DNA of 64,000 nucleotides from positions 1-64,000 of the forward strand of contig CAYQQU010000026.1 of NCBI GenBank assembly GCA_964419545.1, given 5' to 3'. Positions 25,049 through 32,798 of this stretch are shown piece after piece. Under the pieces are notes generated by a model. That model did no database searches and was not told the origin of the DNA. It saw nothing but the letters and a program-made list of their open reading frames with translations. A program made the position numbers and the translations under genes. Positions within the stretch are counted from its first letter, which is position 1. Every line of letters begins with the position of its first letter. This DNA comes from CAYQQU01 sp964419545. Lineage in GTDB: Bacteria > Bacteroidota > Bacteroidia > Chitinophagales > Saprospiraceae.

Positions 25049-25243
25049 ATGCTGATTATTGAAGTAAAGAACAACGAAAGTATCGACAAGGCGCTGCGCC
25101 GGTACAAAAGAAAGTATCGCGACGCCAAGATCCTGCGGGAAATCCGCAACCGCAAGCACTTTACCAAACCTTCCGTCGAACGCCGGAACGAACTGCTGAA
25201 AGCAGTGTATAAAGAACAGAAAAAACAGGAATCCGAAAGTTGA
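25049..25243 (+). CDS. rpsU: Small ribosomal subunit protein bS21
   Basis: 64 residues, full length for bS21: MLIIEVKNNESIDKALRRYKRKYRDAKILREIRNRKHFTKPSVERR with a basic, helical tail. It binds the 30S platform next to the 3' end of 16S rRNA. In Bacteroidia the bS21 neighbourhood helps bury the anti-Shine-Dalgarno sequence. Here rpsU itself has no Shine-Dalgarno; its leader is TAATCAAAAACCAATCT directly before the ATG, similar to the csgF leader. Confidence 0.97.
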   Translation: MLIIEVKNNESIDKALRRYKRKYRDAKILREIRNRKHFTKPSVERRNELLKAVYKEQKKQESES

Positions 25244-25339
25244 TCCCATTTCCGGATTCGAGAAGAGGGCTTGCAACCGGGCAGCATCTATCTTCTGCTC
25301 GGGGCCTCCCCTCTTATTGATATCCCGTCAAACCCTTCC

Positions 25340-25753
25340 CTACCAGTAACCTCCGTTGGAATGTTCCCATTCCCGGAATCCTTCCAGTTCTTCATCCTCC
25401 ACCATTCCTTCCCGGATAAAACGGGGCTTCATCTCCCGAAAAGTCTCGTACCGCACCGGCATGTGCGACAGGCCCGGAAAAAAGCCCTCGGCCAGCGCTT
25501 CCAATATGCCGCCGTAGGCAACGGTTTCAGCGCCCTGCAGCGCAAAGCCCAGCTTCAGCTCACTCGGTTCGATCGTCAGCGGTCGCTCCTCGTAGATGTT
25601 GGTGTAGACCCGCAAATGCACCCCCACCGCATCGACGACGAGCACCTTGGCGACTTTCAAACCTTTGTTGCCGTAGTAGAGGGAAAAATAATCACCCGGC
25701 CGGGGATGGCGGCGGCCGGATTTTTTCAGAAAACGCGTAAGTAAGTTGTTCAT
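25340..25753 (-). CDS. Conserved-looking hypothetical protein
   Basis: 137 residues, cytoplasmic, no membrane helix. The N-terminal half reads as a small beta-barrel: basic start, then PGDYFSLYYGNKGLKVAKVLVVDAVGVHLRVYTNIYEERP (about 19-58), similar in style to SH3-like or PilZ-like barrels. The second half is helical with aromatic residues and ends FREWEHSNGGYW. I know no named family. Convergent with rpsU, 96 bp between the ends. A real gene judging by its balanced composition and sensible start; function unknown. Confidence 0.6.
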   Translation of the reverse strand: MNNLLTRFLKKSGRRHPRPGDYFSLYYGNKGLKVAKVLVVDAVGVHLRVYTNIYEERPLTIEPSELKLGFALQGAETVAYGGILEALAEGFFPGLSHMPVRYETFREMKPRFIREGMVEDEELEGFREWEHSNGGYW

Positions 25754-25845
25754 AAAGGGATTATGTTGATAAACGATTTTGTCTTATCCAATTTAAGAGT
25801 TAAAACGGTCTAAAAGTTCCAAAAAGTGTCCGTTTTATACCCAAA

Positions 25846-25880
25846 ATAAAAAAGTCCCGCCGCGCAAGCACGACGGGACC
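25846..25880 (-). terminator. Rho-independent terminator
   Basis: On the minus strand the stem GTCCCGTCG/CGGCGGGAC (25880-25855, one G-U pair, 8-nt loop) is followed by TTTTTTATTTT. It lies about 150 bp past the stop of the CWC/DUF5522 gene at 26029, so it ends that transcript or a small RNA between them. Confidence 0.85.
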
Positions 25881-26028
25881 GAACACAAATCATAATCTCA
25901 TGAAAGTTGACCTAACCTAATAACGTCTTGAGGGACGAAAAAAATTCCCACAAAGGGCTTGAATTCCTTCATTACGAGAACTTTAAGACTTTTTTAACAC
26001 GGTTTTGCCGTAATTGGTCGCCCCGCCG

Positions 26029-26391
26029 TCATTTTTCATAGCCATAGGCGCAATGGCGGCATCCGCTGCCGCAGCAATAACCCCGAAGGACGTGGTAGAA
26101 CTCGGTGAAAACCCAACGCCCGTTCTCCCGGTAGTAATGTATGCCTTCCTGCAGCATCTCCGGGCGGGTGGGAAAAGGATGCCGTTGCGCCCGGCTCACC
26201 AGCCGGTTAATTTCCGCCAGGCAGTTTTTACACAAACAGTCGTAATGAGTTTTGGAAAGAAATTCGTCTGCTGCTTCGCTCAGCTGTACTTCCGAGCACT
26301 GGCAGCGCAGCACATCGCCTACCCGGCACTCAAAACCGGCGCCGCAACGGGGGCAATTTTTTCGCTCGTGTTTGCTTTTTATCGAGGTCAT
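26029..26391 (-). CDS. Cysteine-rich CWC family protein with C-terminal DUF5522
   Basis: 120 residues. The N-terminal part has a zinc-binding pattern (CPRCGAGFECRVGDVLRCQCSEVQL with a later CLCKNCL), typical of the cysteine-rich CWC family. The C-terminal HYYRENGRWVFTEFYHVLRGYCCGSGCRHCAYGYEK is the DUF5522 motif. The two are often encoded as neighbours or as a fusion in Bacteroidota, as here. Twelve cysteines in 120 residues suggest at least two metal sites. Function unknown. A strong terminator lies downstream. Confidence 0.85.
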   Translation of the reverse strand: MTSIKSKHERKNCPRCGAGFECRVGDVLRCQCSEVQLSEAADEFLSKTHYDCLCKNCLAEINRLVSRAQRHPFPTRPEMLQEGIHYYRENGRWVFTEFYHVLRGYCCGSGCRHCAYGYEK

Positions 26392-26551
26392 CGGGTGCGT
26401 TCTTCTTTTTCGGTTCGGCTACGAAAACAGCTTTTTGTACTTTTGATGCGGGATGCGCCGGACCGGTAAGCGCACTTTGATCCGCCAAAAGCTGATCTTT
26501 TATAAACCGGCGAATGGCGTCGCCGGTTCAGTTATTGCAAATCGACACCTC

Positions 26552-27868
26552 ATGACTTTACTCCAACTCAGCTGGAAAAACATCACCTTTAAACCGTTGA
26601 ACACGGGCCTGAGCATCATCCTCCTGGCCCTGGGCATCGGTTTGATCTCCCTCTTGCTGCTGTTGCAAAAACAACTGCAGGATAACTTCGAGCGCAACCT
26701 GGCGGGCGTCGACCTGGTGATCGGCGCCAAGGGAAGCCCTCTCCAGCTTATTCTGAGCAGTATGTACCACATCGACGCCCCTACCGGCAATGTGACGCTC
26801 GGCGAGGTGCGTCCTTTCCTGCGACCCGGTCATCCGCTTATCGAGCAGGCTGTTCCGTTGTCGATGGGCGACAGCTACCGGGGATATCGCATCGTGGGCG
26901 CCGTGCCGGACATGCTCGCGTGGTACGGCGGGGCCATAGGGCAGGGAAAGATTTGGGAAGACAATTTCGAGGCTACCGTCGGCGCCGGCGCAGCCCGTGA
27001 GCTCGGCCTGGCGATCGGGGATCAGTTTAAGAGCTCCCACGGCCTGATGGACGAAGAGGATATGGACTTCGACCACGACGAGTCTTTCGAAGTGGTGGGT
27101 ATCCTCGAACCTACCGGTACGGTACTCGATCAGCTGATTCTCACTACGCCTCAGAGTTTCTGGCTGGTGCACGACCACGAAGAGGACGATGCGGAAGATC
27201 ATGAGGAGGAAGCCCATGATCATGATCATGAGGAAGGCGAGCAGGATCATGATCACGCGGAGCACGAGCACGATCATGCCGAAGAGGAGGAGAAAAGCTT
27301 GCTGGCCGCCGACGACGACCGGGAAATAACGGCTTTGCTGGTGCGCTTTAAAAGCCGGACCAACTTTCAGGCGTTGAATATGCAGCGAGCCATCAACGAA
27401 AACACCGATTTGCAGGCTGCTACCCCGGCCATCGAGATCAACCGCCTTTTTAGTTTGTTAAGCGTAGGCGAACAGGTGCTGCGGGCGTTGGCGGTAGTGA
27501 TCATCATCGTGTCCGGGCTCAGCATTTTCATTTCGCTGTTCTCTTCCTTGCGCGAACGGCGCTACGAGCTGGCGCTGATGCGAGTGATGGGAGCGAGCCG
27601 GAGCCGCCTTTTTTTCCTCATCGTTCTGGAAGGATTGCTGCTGGCCGCTATCGGCGGCGCCCTGGGACTGCTGTTGAGCCACGGCAGTATGCAACTCGTG
27701 GCGGGCTTTATGGAAGAAGCGTACCGCTATCGCTTTTCTCCCTGGCAGTTTTTACCTGCCGAAGGATGGCTGCTGGCCGGTGCGCTCCTGCTCGGTTTCA
27801 TAGCCGCAGCCCTGCCGGCCGTGCAGGCCTCGGGCACGGATATCTCCGAGACGCTGGCGCGGGGGTGA
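26552..27868 (+). CDS. MacB/FtsX-type ABC transporter permease with His/Asp/Glu-rich loop
   Basis: 438 residues from the ATG at 26552, where the first membrane helix is preceded by the typical LLQLSWKNITFKPLNTGLS; an open extension upstream lacks support. Topology is that of LolC/MacB permeases: one N-terminal helix (about 17-39), a large periplasmic domain (MacB_PCD: GVDLVIGAKGSPLQLILSSMYHID), then three helices (about 316-340, 364-387, 407-430) forming the FtsX core. Unusually, residues about 207-247 of the periplasmic domain form a loop with 11 His among Asp and Glu (HDHDHEEGEQDHDHAEHEHDH), a likely metal-binding segment. No ATPase partner lies next to it. Possibly a zinc- or copper-linked exporter or lipoprotein mover. 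Confidence 0.87.
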   Translation: MTLLQLSWKNITFKPLNTGLSIILLALGIGLISLLLLLQKQLQDNFERNLAGVDLVIGAKGSPLQLILSSMYHIDAPTGNVTLGEVRPFLRPGHPLIEQAVPLSMGDSYRGYRIVGAVPDMLAWYGGAIGQGKIWEDNFEATVGAGAARELGLAIGDQFKSSHGLMDEEDMDFDHDESFEVVGILEPTGTVLDQLILTTPQSFWLVHDHEEDDAEDHEEEAHDHDHEEGEQDHDHAEHEHDHAEEEEKSLLAADDDREITALLVRFKSRTNFQALNMQRAINENTDLQAATPAIEINRLFSLLSVGEQVLRALAVVIIIVSGLSIFISLFSSLRERRYELALMRVMGASRSRLFFLIVLEGLLLAAIGGALGLLLSHGSMQLVAGFMEEAYRYRFSPWQFLPAEGWLLAGALLLGFIAAALPAVQASGTDISETLARG

Positions 27869-27960
27869 AATTTCTGACAGCGGCCCTGAAAAAACGACGA
27901 ACCTATTCGGTCCTTATTCCTTTTTAAATGTCATAAACATCTCTAAGTCAACCCTGAGCA

Positions 27961-28017
27961 ATTACCCGGATGATTCATGGCTTCGCGTTAGGTTGATCCG
28001 TGAATGATCCGGGTAAA
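27961..28017. repeat. Palindromic repeat family, copy C
   Basis: Arms TTACCCGGATGATTCATGG (27962-27980) and CCGTGAATGATCCGGGTAA (27998-28016) pair with two mismatches around a 17-nt loop. Placed between the convergent permease and PhoD genes, where it could end both transcripts. Confidence 0.65.
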
Positions 28018-28032
28018 TGTTCAGGGTCGATG

Positions 28033-30087
28033 CTATTTAGTCCGTACAACTTTGGCCGTCATTTGCTGGGCGCCGGCCTGGATGCGGTAGAAATAGGTCC
28101 CTTCCGGCAAGTCCTGCGCATCGAGTTGCAGGTTGAACACGCCGGGCAGCAGTTCGCGGTCGATCAGGTTGCGCACCATTCGGCCGTTGGCGTCGTAGAG
28201 GTCGATGCGAAGGTCGGTCGATTCCGTAAGCGAGTAATGCAGGGTGGTGCGATCGCTGAACGGGTTCGGGTACAGCCCCAGCAAAGCGAATACGCGGCCG
28301 TTTTCCAGTGCTTCGGTGCTGTTGGCCAGTGGCGGGTCGTTGGGGGCGGGAGTATCCTGCACCTCTTTGCCGGCGCTGGGCGCCGCCGCTTCGTTGAGGT
28401 AATTCTCGCCGTCTCTGCTATACCAGCCGCTGGAGAACGATTCGTTATCGACAATGGCGTCGATGGGGGAAAAGAAGAAATCCGCCTGAGCACTGTCAGC
28501 TTTGACATCGATGATGAAATAACCGTGCTGGACAAGGTCGGTAAATCGCATATGCGGATTGGGGTTACCGAGGTTGAAGCCCATTTCTACGATGGGCTGA
28601 TTGATAGTGGCCTGGAAAAACAGCGCCAGATCGAGGGTTACATTCTCATCAAAATTGGCGGAAGTGATACTTGGTGTGGCGAACTCCACGAAAGCCGCGC
28701 CCTCTCCCGTCTCGACATTGTAAGCCGGATTGGGGGAGTACAACGGAATGTTGCCCACGCCCGGGATGGGAATAAAAGCGATGGAAGCCGGCGCGTCGAT
28801 CACGTCAAATGCGAAAGAGCTGTGGAAGTCGCCGGTCAGCACCACCACGTTGTCGATCTCGTTCTCGCTGACGAAGTTGATGATCTCCGATCGTTCGGCG
28901 GGGTATCCGTCCCAGATGTCGAGAAAGAAGCTTTCAAACTGCTGGTAAGAGGTATCCGGCGTGGCTAGGCTGGCCCAGCCGACGTTCAGTTCGGAAAAAA
29001 TGACCTGTTGGCCGATCAGTTTCCATTTAGCAGTAGAGTTGGCGAGTTGATCGAGGAACCAGGCTTTTTGTTCGGCTCCGAGGATGGTGCGGTCGGGATC
29101 GGTGAGGGCAGGATCTTCGACGTCGTTCAGTTGTTGTTCGCGGCCTTCGAGGCGGGTGTCCAGCATGATCAGGTCGAGCAGGTCGCCGTAGCTGATTTTG
29201 CGGTAAACGCTTTGGTCTTCTGTATCGCGAATGGGCAGCCATTCGAAATAGGCCTGTTTGGCGGCCGCTTTGCGTTCTTCCCAATCGCCTTCCGTTTCCG
29301 GGTTGTGGGCCTGGGCGCCGTCGATATACGCGTCGTTGGCGCTTTCGTGGTCATCCCAAATCGTGATGAAGGGATGCTGCTGGTGTACCCGGGCCAGCGC
29401 GGTGTCGAGCCGGTAGGTAGAGTAACGGGCGCGGTAATCTTCGAGCGAAAGCAGTTCCGTTTCCGGATCGAGGGGGCGCAAATCGAAGAGGTCCTCATCG
29501 CCGTAACTGCCGTCGGGATTTTCGTAAATGTAATCCCCGAGGTGAATGACGGCATCCAGATCGGTGCGCTCTGACAGCCTTTTATACGCATTAAAATAGC
29601 CGGCCTGGAAGTTGCTGCAGGAAACCACCCCGAATTTCAGGTGATCGGCCTGATCTCCGGCAGGCGTCGTTTTGGTTTTGCCCGTCAGCGAGTTGGTACC
29701 CATTGCCGAGAACCCGTAGTAGTAAGTCGTACCGGCGGTCAGACCCGCGACGTCGACCTTGACGGTGTAATCGCGTTCGGGGCCGGTGGTGAAGTTTCCG
29801 GACTGCACCACGTTTTCCAGCAAGGGATCGGTAGCCACCTGCCAGCTCACTTCGACGGGTTCGCCGTTCATTTCTTCCGGCGTTACCCGTGTCCAGATAA
29901 TAACCCGGTCGGTGAGCGGATCACCGGAAGCGACGCCGTGGTAAAAGGGCGCCCAATCAGGATTGAAAGACATCGGGTCGGTCCGTCCCGTTACGCGGTC
30001 GCTGTGAAAAAGTTCCACGCCGTCGGTTTGGGCCGCCAGCCAGGTGTTCAGGCCCAGGAGAAGGAGTAATACGCCAATTCTGTTCAT
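28033..30087 (-). CDS. PhoD-family phosphatase with T9SS C-terminal sorting domain
   Basis: 684 residues from the ATG at 30087, which gives signal peptide MNRIGVLLLLLGLNTWLAAQ; a start 8 codons earlier lacks a good leader. The N-terminal domain (FYHGVASGDPLTDRVIIWTRVTPE) and the metallophosphatase core (GVVSCSNFQAGYF, VIHLGDYIYE, TIWDDHESANDAY, VVVLTGDFHSSF) identify a PhoD alkaline phosphatase/phosphodiesterase, probably Ca2+/Fe3+ dependent. The last 80 residues (LGLYPNPFSDRTTLHYSL, LYDANGRMVRNL, GTYFYRIQAGAQQMTAKVVR) are a type A (Por) sorting domain, so it should be exported by the type IX system and displayed or released to scavenge phosphate. Confidence 0.93.
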   Translation of the reverse strand: MNRIGVLLLLLGLNTWLAAQTDGVELFHSDRVTGRTDPMSFNPDWAPFYHGVASGDPLTDRVIIWTRVTPEEMNGEPVEVSWQVATDPLLENVVQSGNFTTGPERDYTVKVDVAGLTAGTTYYYGFSAMGTNSLTGKTKTTPAGDQADHLKFGVVSCSNFQAGYFNAYKRLSERTDLDAVIHLGDYIYENPDGSYGDEDLFDLRPLDPETELLSLEDYRARYSTYRLDTALARVHQQHPFITIWDDHESANDAYIDGAQAHNPETEGDWEERKAAAKQAYFEWLPIRDTEDQSVYRKISYGDLLDLIMLDTRLEGREQQLNDVEDPALTDPDRTILGAEQKAWFLDQLANSTAKWKLIGQQVIFSELNVGWASLATPDTSYQQFESFFLDIWDGYPAERSEIINFVSENEIDNVVVLTGDFHSSFAFDVIDAPASIAFIPIPGVGNIPLYSPNPAYNVETGEGAAFVEFATPSITSANFDENVTLDLALFFQATINQPIVEMGFNLGNPNPHMRFTDLVQHGYFIIDVKADSAQADFFFSPIDAIVDNESFSSGWYSRDGENYLNEAAAPSAGKEVQDTPAPNDPPLANSTEALENGRVFALLGLYPNPFSDRTTLHYSLTESTDLRIDLYDANGRMVRNLIDRELLPGVFNLQLDAQDLPEGTYFYRIQAGAQQMTAKVVRTK

Positions 30088-30418
30088 GTGTAATGATTTT
30101 GTGAACGCCAAAAAAATAGGCCCAATATTAAATCAAGTTGAATATGCGTTTAAATTTCAATTAAGAGCTTGCCTGGCAGGGTATTTTAAGGCGTTGATTT
30201 TCACTAAAAACCCGAACCGCGCCGGTCTGTTTTCAGCTGATCAAAGTCATGAGCCCGGCTGACTTAAATCATCCGCAGGCGCATGGGGAAAGCGCCATAT
30301 TGTGGAAAGAAGCATGTGGCAGGCCGGTGTTGCCGCCGATCGCAAGCTCCGGAAAATCGTCGCAAGAGTTTATTTTACGCATCAGTTAAGAATTATTCCT
30401 AACCTAAAATCGCTTCTG
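30088..30418. other. 331-bp divergent intergenic region
   Basis: Separates the start of the PhoD gene from the first CBS gene and must hold both promoters. AT-rich near 30112-30180. I see no clear promoter motif, operator or RNA structure. Confidence 0.4.
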
Positions 30419-30880
30419 ATGAATGTACTTTCACCTATCAAGTCAATCATGATCACCAAATTGATAACGGTTAACCCCCAAGATAAGCTAACCGTTGTCA
30501 AGGAGATCTTCGACAAAAACAACATTCACCATATTCCGGTGGTGCGTTACAAGGAGATCGTAGGCATGCTCAGCAAAACGGACTTCCTGCATTTTCTTCG
30601 GGGTTTCAATCAGAATGACGAAGACCGTTTTGTCAACGAAGCGCGGCTGCGGGCCTATACGGCCGAGGACCTTATGACCAAGCGGCTGGCGAAGCTGACG
30701 CCGGATGAGCGCATCAATGTGGCGCTGGAAATATTTCTGGTCAACCGGTTCCATGCCATTCCCATTGTCAACGACGCCGGAGAGCTGGAAGGCATCCTCA
30801 CCACCTTTGACATTATCAAAGCGCTGGCTGGTGAAAAGGTAACATCTGATCAGATTTTGGCCAGTCAAAAAAAGGAATAA
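30419..30880 (+). CDS. Two-CBS-domain protein
   Basis: 153 residues from the ATG at 30419, chosen because this matches the length of the paralogue at 32079; the frame is open further upstream. Two CBS motifs: PIKSIMITKLITVNPQDKLTVVKEIFDKNNIHHIPVV...GMLSKTDFL (about 6-55) and AEDLMTKRLAKLTPDERINVALEIFLVNRFHAIPIVNDAGELEGILTTFDIIKAL (about 82-137). CBS pairs bind adenine nucleotides and sense cell energy state. It is 4 bp from the thioredoxin-Usp gene, so surely co-transcribed. Paralogous to the gene at 32079. Confidence 0.9.
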   Translation: MNVLSPIKSIMITKLITVNPQDKLTVVKEIFDKNNIHHIPVVRYKEIVGMLSKTDFLHFLRGFNQNDEDRFVNEARLRAYTAEDLMTKRLAKLTPDERINVALEIFLVNRFHAIPIVNDAGELEGILTTFDIIKALAGEKVTSDQILASQKKE

Positions 30881-30884
30881 CCAG

Positions 30885-31958
30885 ATGACTAGGATACAGA
30901 TCCTGGGAATCGGCTGTAAGAAGAGCAGGGCGTTGAAAGCTAACCTACTGGAAGCCCTCGCCCGCACCGGCATGGATGCAGCGGTAGAGGATGTCCGCGA
31001 AATTGATCGCATCATCTCTTACCAGATCCTTTCCACCCCTGCTCTTCTTATCGATGGCGAACTCTTCTACCAGGGGGTCGTTCCGGAAGTAGAGGAGCTG
31101 GAGCGCCTGCTGCGCAACTTCCCGGGCAAGCATACCTATCCTAAGACCATTCTGGCGCCTACCGACTTTTCGGCGGCAGCGGCCAACGCTTTCCATTTTG
31201 CGTTGGCGCTGGCGCAGGAATGGGAGGCCAAGTTACATGTTCTGCACGTCTATCATCCGGCTTTCGATCAGGACAATCCACTACAGGCCTGGGATCATCC
31301 CGAACTCCGGCAGCTGAAGGAAAATAAGGTTTCCCAGTTCGTGGCCCAGACCGGGGGGGCTCCGGTGACTACCATTCCATTTACTTCCACCTCCGTTAGG
31401 GTAGGGTATCCCGCTGCGGAGATCATTGCCCAGAGCAACCGCCATTCCCTGATCGTCATGGGTACGGGCGCCGAAAAAAGCCCGCTGGAAAAAGTATTCG
31501 GCAGCGTGGCCACCCAGGTGGCCCGCGAAGCCCGTTGCCCGGTGCTGCTGGTTCCACCTGCCGCCCGCTTTCGGCACTTTCGCAAGATCCTGATCGCGGC
31601 CAACCGGCAGGACCCCAACCCGGCATTTTTATCCCGCCTCATCGATCTGCTGGACAAGCCTTCGGCTGAACTGTTTTCCGTTCACGTCGAGCTCAAAGAG
31701 GGAAGCACCTACCGGATCAGCGCCACTCGCGACGAACAGTTGGATCGGCCTCCCGGCAGCCCGCTGGCCATCAAGTCCGTAACCGTTCTGGATGACGATG
31801 TTCTCGACGGCCTGGTGCAATTTGCGGTCGAATCGGAAGCCGATCTGGTAGTTATGGGAGCACGAGATCAGCAATTTTTTACCCGCCTTTTCAATCCGAG
31901 CTTGACCCGCCGCATGATCTTCCGCCTTCCGGCGCCCTTGCTCGTCCTCCAAACTTAA
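30885..31958 (+). CDS. Thioredoxin-like domain fused to two universal stress protein domains
   Basis: 357 residues. Residues 1-78 are a thioredoxin_3 (redox-active disulfide protein 2-like) domain: IQILGIGCKKSRALKANLLEAL with cis-Pro motif TPALLIDGEL. The usual CxxC is C11-K-K-S14, leaving a single thiol. Residues about 85-225 are a Usp domain (KTILAPTDFSAAAANAFHFALAL, IVMGTGAEKSPLEKVFGSVATQVAREARCPVLLVP) whose nucleotide loop deviates from GxxG-9x-G(S/T). Residues about 232-357 are a second, more degenerate Usp domain (LVVMGARDQQFFTRLFNPSLTRRMIFRLPAPLLVLQ). Sits between two CBS-domain genes, as in energy/redox stress clusters. The fusion order is unusual and its activity is unknown. Confidence 0.85.
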   Translation: MTRIQILGIGCKKSRALKANLLEALARTGMDAAVEDVREIDRIISYQILSTPALLIDGELFYQGVVPEVEELERLLRNFPGKHTYPKTILAPTDFSAAAANAFHFALALAQEWEAKLHVLHVYHPAFDQDNPLQAWDHPELRQLKENKVSQFVAQTGGAPVTTIPFTSTSVRVGYPAAEIIAQSNRHSLIVMGTGAEKSPLEKVFGSVATQVAREARCPVLLVPPAARFRHFRKILIAANRQDPNPAFLSRLIDLLDKPSAELFSVHVELKEGSTYRISATRDEQLDRPPGSPLAIKSVTVLDDDVLDGLVQFAVESEADLVVMGARDQQFFTRLFNPSLTRRMIFRLPAPLLVLQT

Positions 31959-32078
31959 CCCGGGATGCTGAAAGAAGCATAATTTTTGATCGATCGCCAT
32001 CATTCTGTCCGCTCCGGCCGCTCCGTAATTTAAATGTGCTTATTTTCGTAGGTAAGAGAACTAAAAAGAGATGCGACT

Positions 32079-32528
32079 ATGATTGACGACATCAAGCTAT
32101 CGGCAATAATGACGACCAACGTGGTGCAGCTGCGCCCGGATGACACCTTGACCACCGTTGGAAAACTTTTCGAAATGCATTCCATTCACCACCTGCCGGT
32201 CGTCGAACCAGACGGTCGCATCATCGGGATCATCAGCAAATCAGATTACTACAAAGTCAACCACGCGCTCACCATTTTTAATCCGGAAAAATATCGCGCC
32301 TACAATGAGGGTATCCAACGGTCGCTATTGGCCTCCGAGCTGATGACCCGGCAACTGGCTACCTTATCACCGGACGACAGCGTCTTCAAAGCCGCTGAAT
32401 ATTTTCGCGAAAACTTGTTCCGCGCGATTCCCATCGTCGATCAGGCAGGAAAGCTGGTCGGGATCGTTACGACCTATGACCTTTTGAATCATGCTTACCA
32501 CAATCCGGTAAGCGAGGAAAGAAAATAA
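32079..32528 (+). CDS. Two-CBS-domain protein, paralogue
   Basis: 149 residues with two CBS motifs: LSAIMTTNVVQLRPDDTLTTVGKLFEMHSIHHLPVVEPDGRIIGIISKSDYY (about 5-56) and ASELMTRQLATLSPDDSVFKAAEYFRENLFRAIPIVDQAGKLVGIVTTYDLLNHA (about 87-141). Similar in length and layout to the CBS protein at 30419, with the same spacing between motifs. Likely binds AMP/ATP-type ligands. It follows the thioredoxin-Usp gene by 120 bp and is followed by a hairpin (32551-32582) that may end the cluster transcript. Confidence 0.9.
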   Translation: MIDDIKLSAIMTTNVVQLRPDDTLTTVGKLFEMHSIHHLPVVEPDGRIIGIISKSDYYKVNHALTIFNPEKYRAYNEGIQRSLLASELMTRQLATLSPDDSVFKAAEYFRENLFRAIPIVDQAGKLVGIVTTYDLLNHAYHNPVSEERK

Positions 32529-32550
32529 TTGATAGCATATCTATGAAAGA

Positions 32551-32582
32551 GAGAAGGCAATTACCATAGGTAATCGCCTCTC
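32551..32582 (+). terminator. Hairpin 3' of the CBS gene
   Basis: GAGAAGGCAATTACC pairs with GGTAATCGCCTCTC (one bulge, one mismatch, 3-nt loop). No U-tract follows, so termination is not certain; it may also belong to the leader of the TIR gene. Confidence 0.4.
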
Positions 32583-32602
32583 GTATAACCCCAAAAAACC
32601 AA

Positions 32603-32638
32603 ATGAAAACAATTTTTATCAGAGGAGAGACGCTGTAA
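32603..32638 (+). CDS. Possible 11-codon leader peptide
   Basis: ATG at 32603 after CCCCAAAAAACCAA, the same leader found before csgE, opens an 11-residue frame (MKTIFIRGETL) ending at TAA. A second hairpin (32661-32705) follows it and the TIR gene starts 160 bp downstream. Could be a regulatory leader peptide or the relic of a gene start. Weak evidence. Confidence 0.3.
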   Translation: MKTIFIRGETL

Positions 32639-32660
32639 TTACGCTTCGTTTCTAGGCTGC

Positions 32661-32705
32661 AATTTAGGCATTTTCTGCAAAAACAGGAAATCCTAAACCT
32701 AAATT
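32661..32705 (+). promoter_or_regulatory. Hairpin in the upstream region of the TIR gene
   Basis: AATTTAGG (32661-32668) pairs with CCTAAATT (32698-32705), with a partial inner stem TTCTG/CAGGAA. It lies between the 11-codon frame and the TIR gene start. Role unknown. Confidence 0.35.
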
Positions 32706-32798
32706 CTTCTTCTTTAAACGCGAAAGTTCCATAAATTGTTCAAAAATATTAGCTCTCATCGGCATCCGTTAATTTTGCCGTTTTCACTTCTGTCCGGC

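Noticed and set aside
25913..25972. 19-codon frame (MKEFKPFVGIFF...) on the minus strand before the terminator at 25846
   Set aside because: Too short to support without conservation data; noted only because it lies between a gene and a strong terminator.
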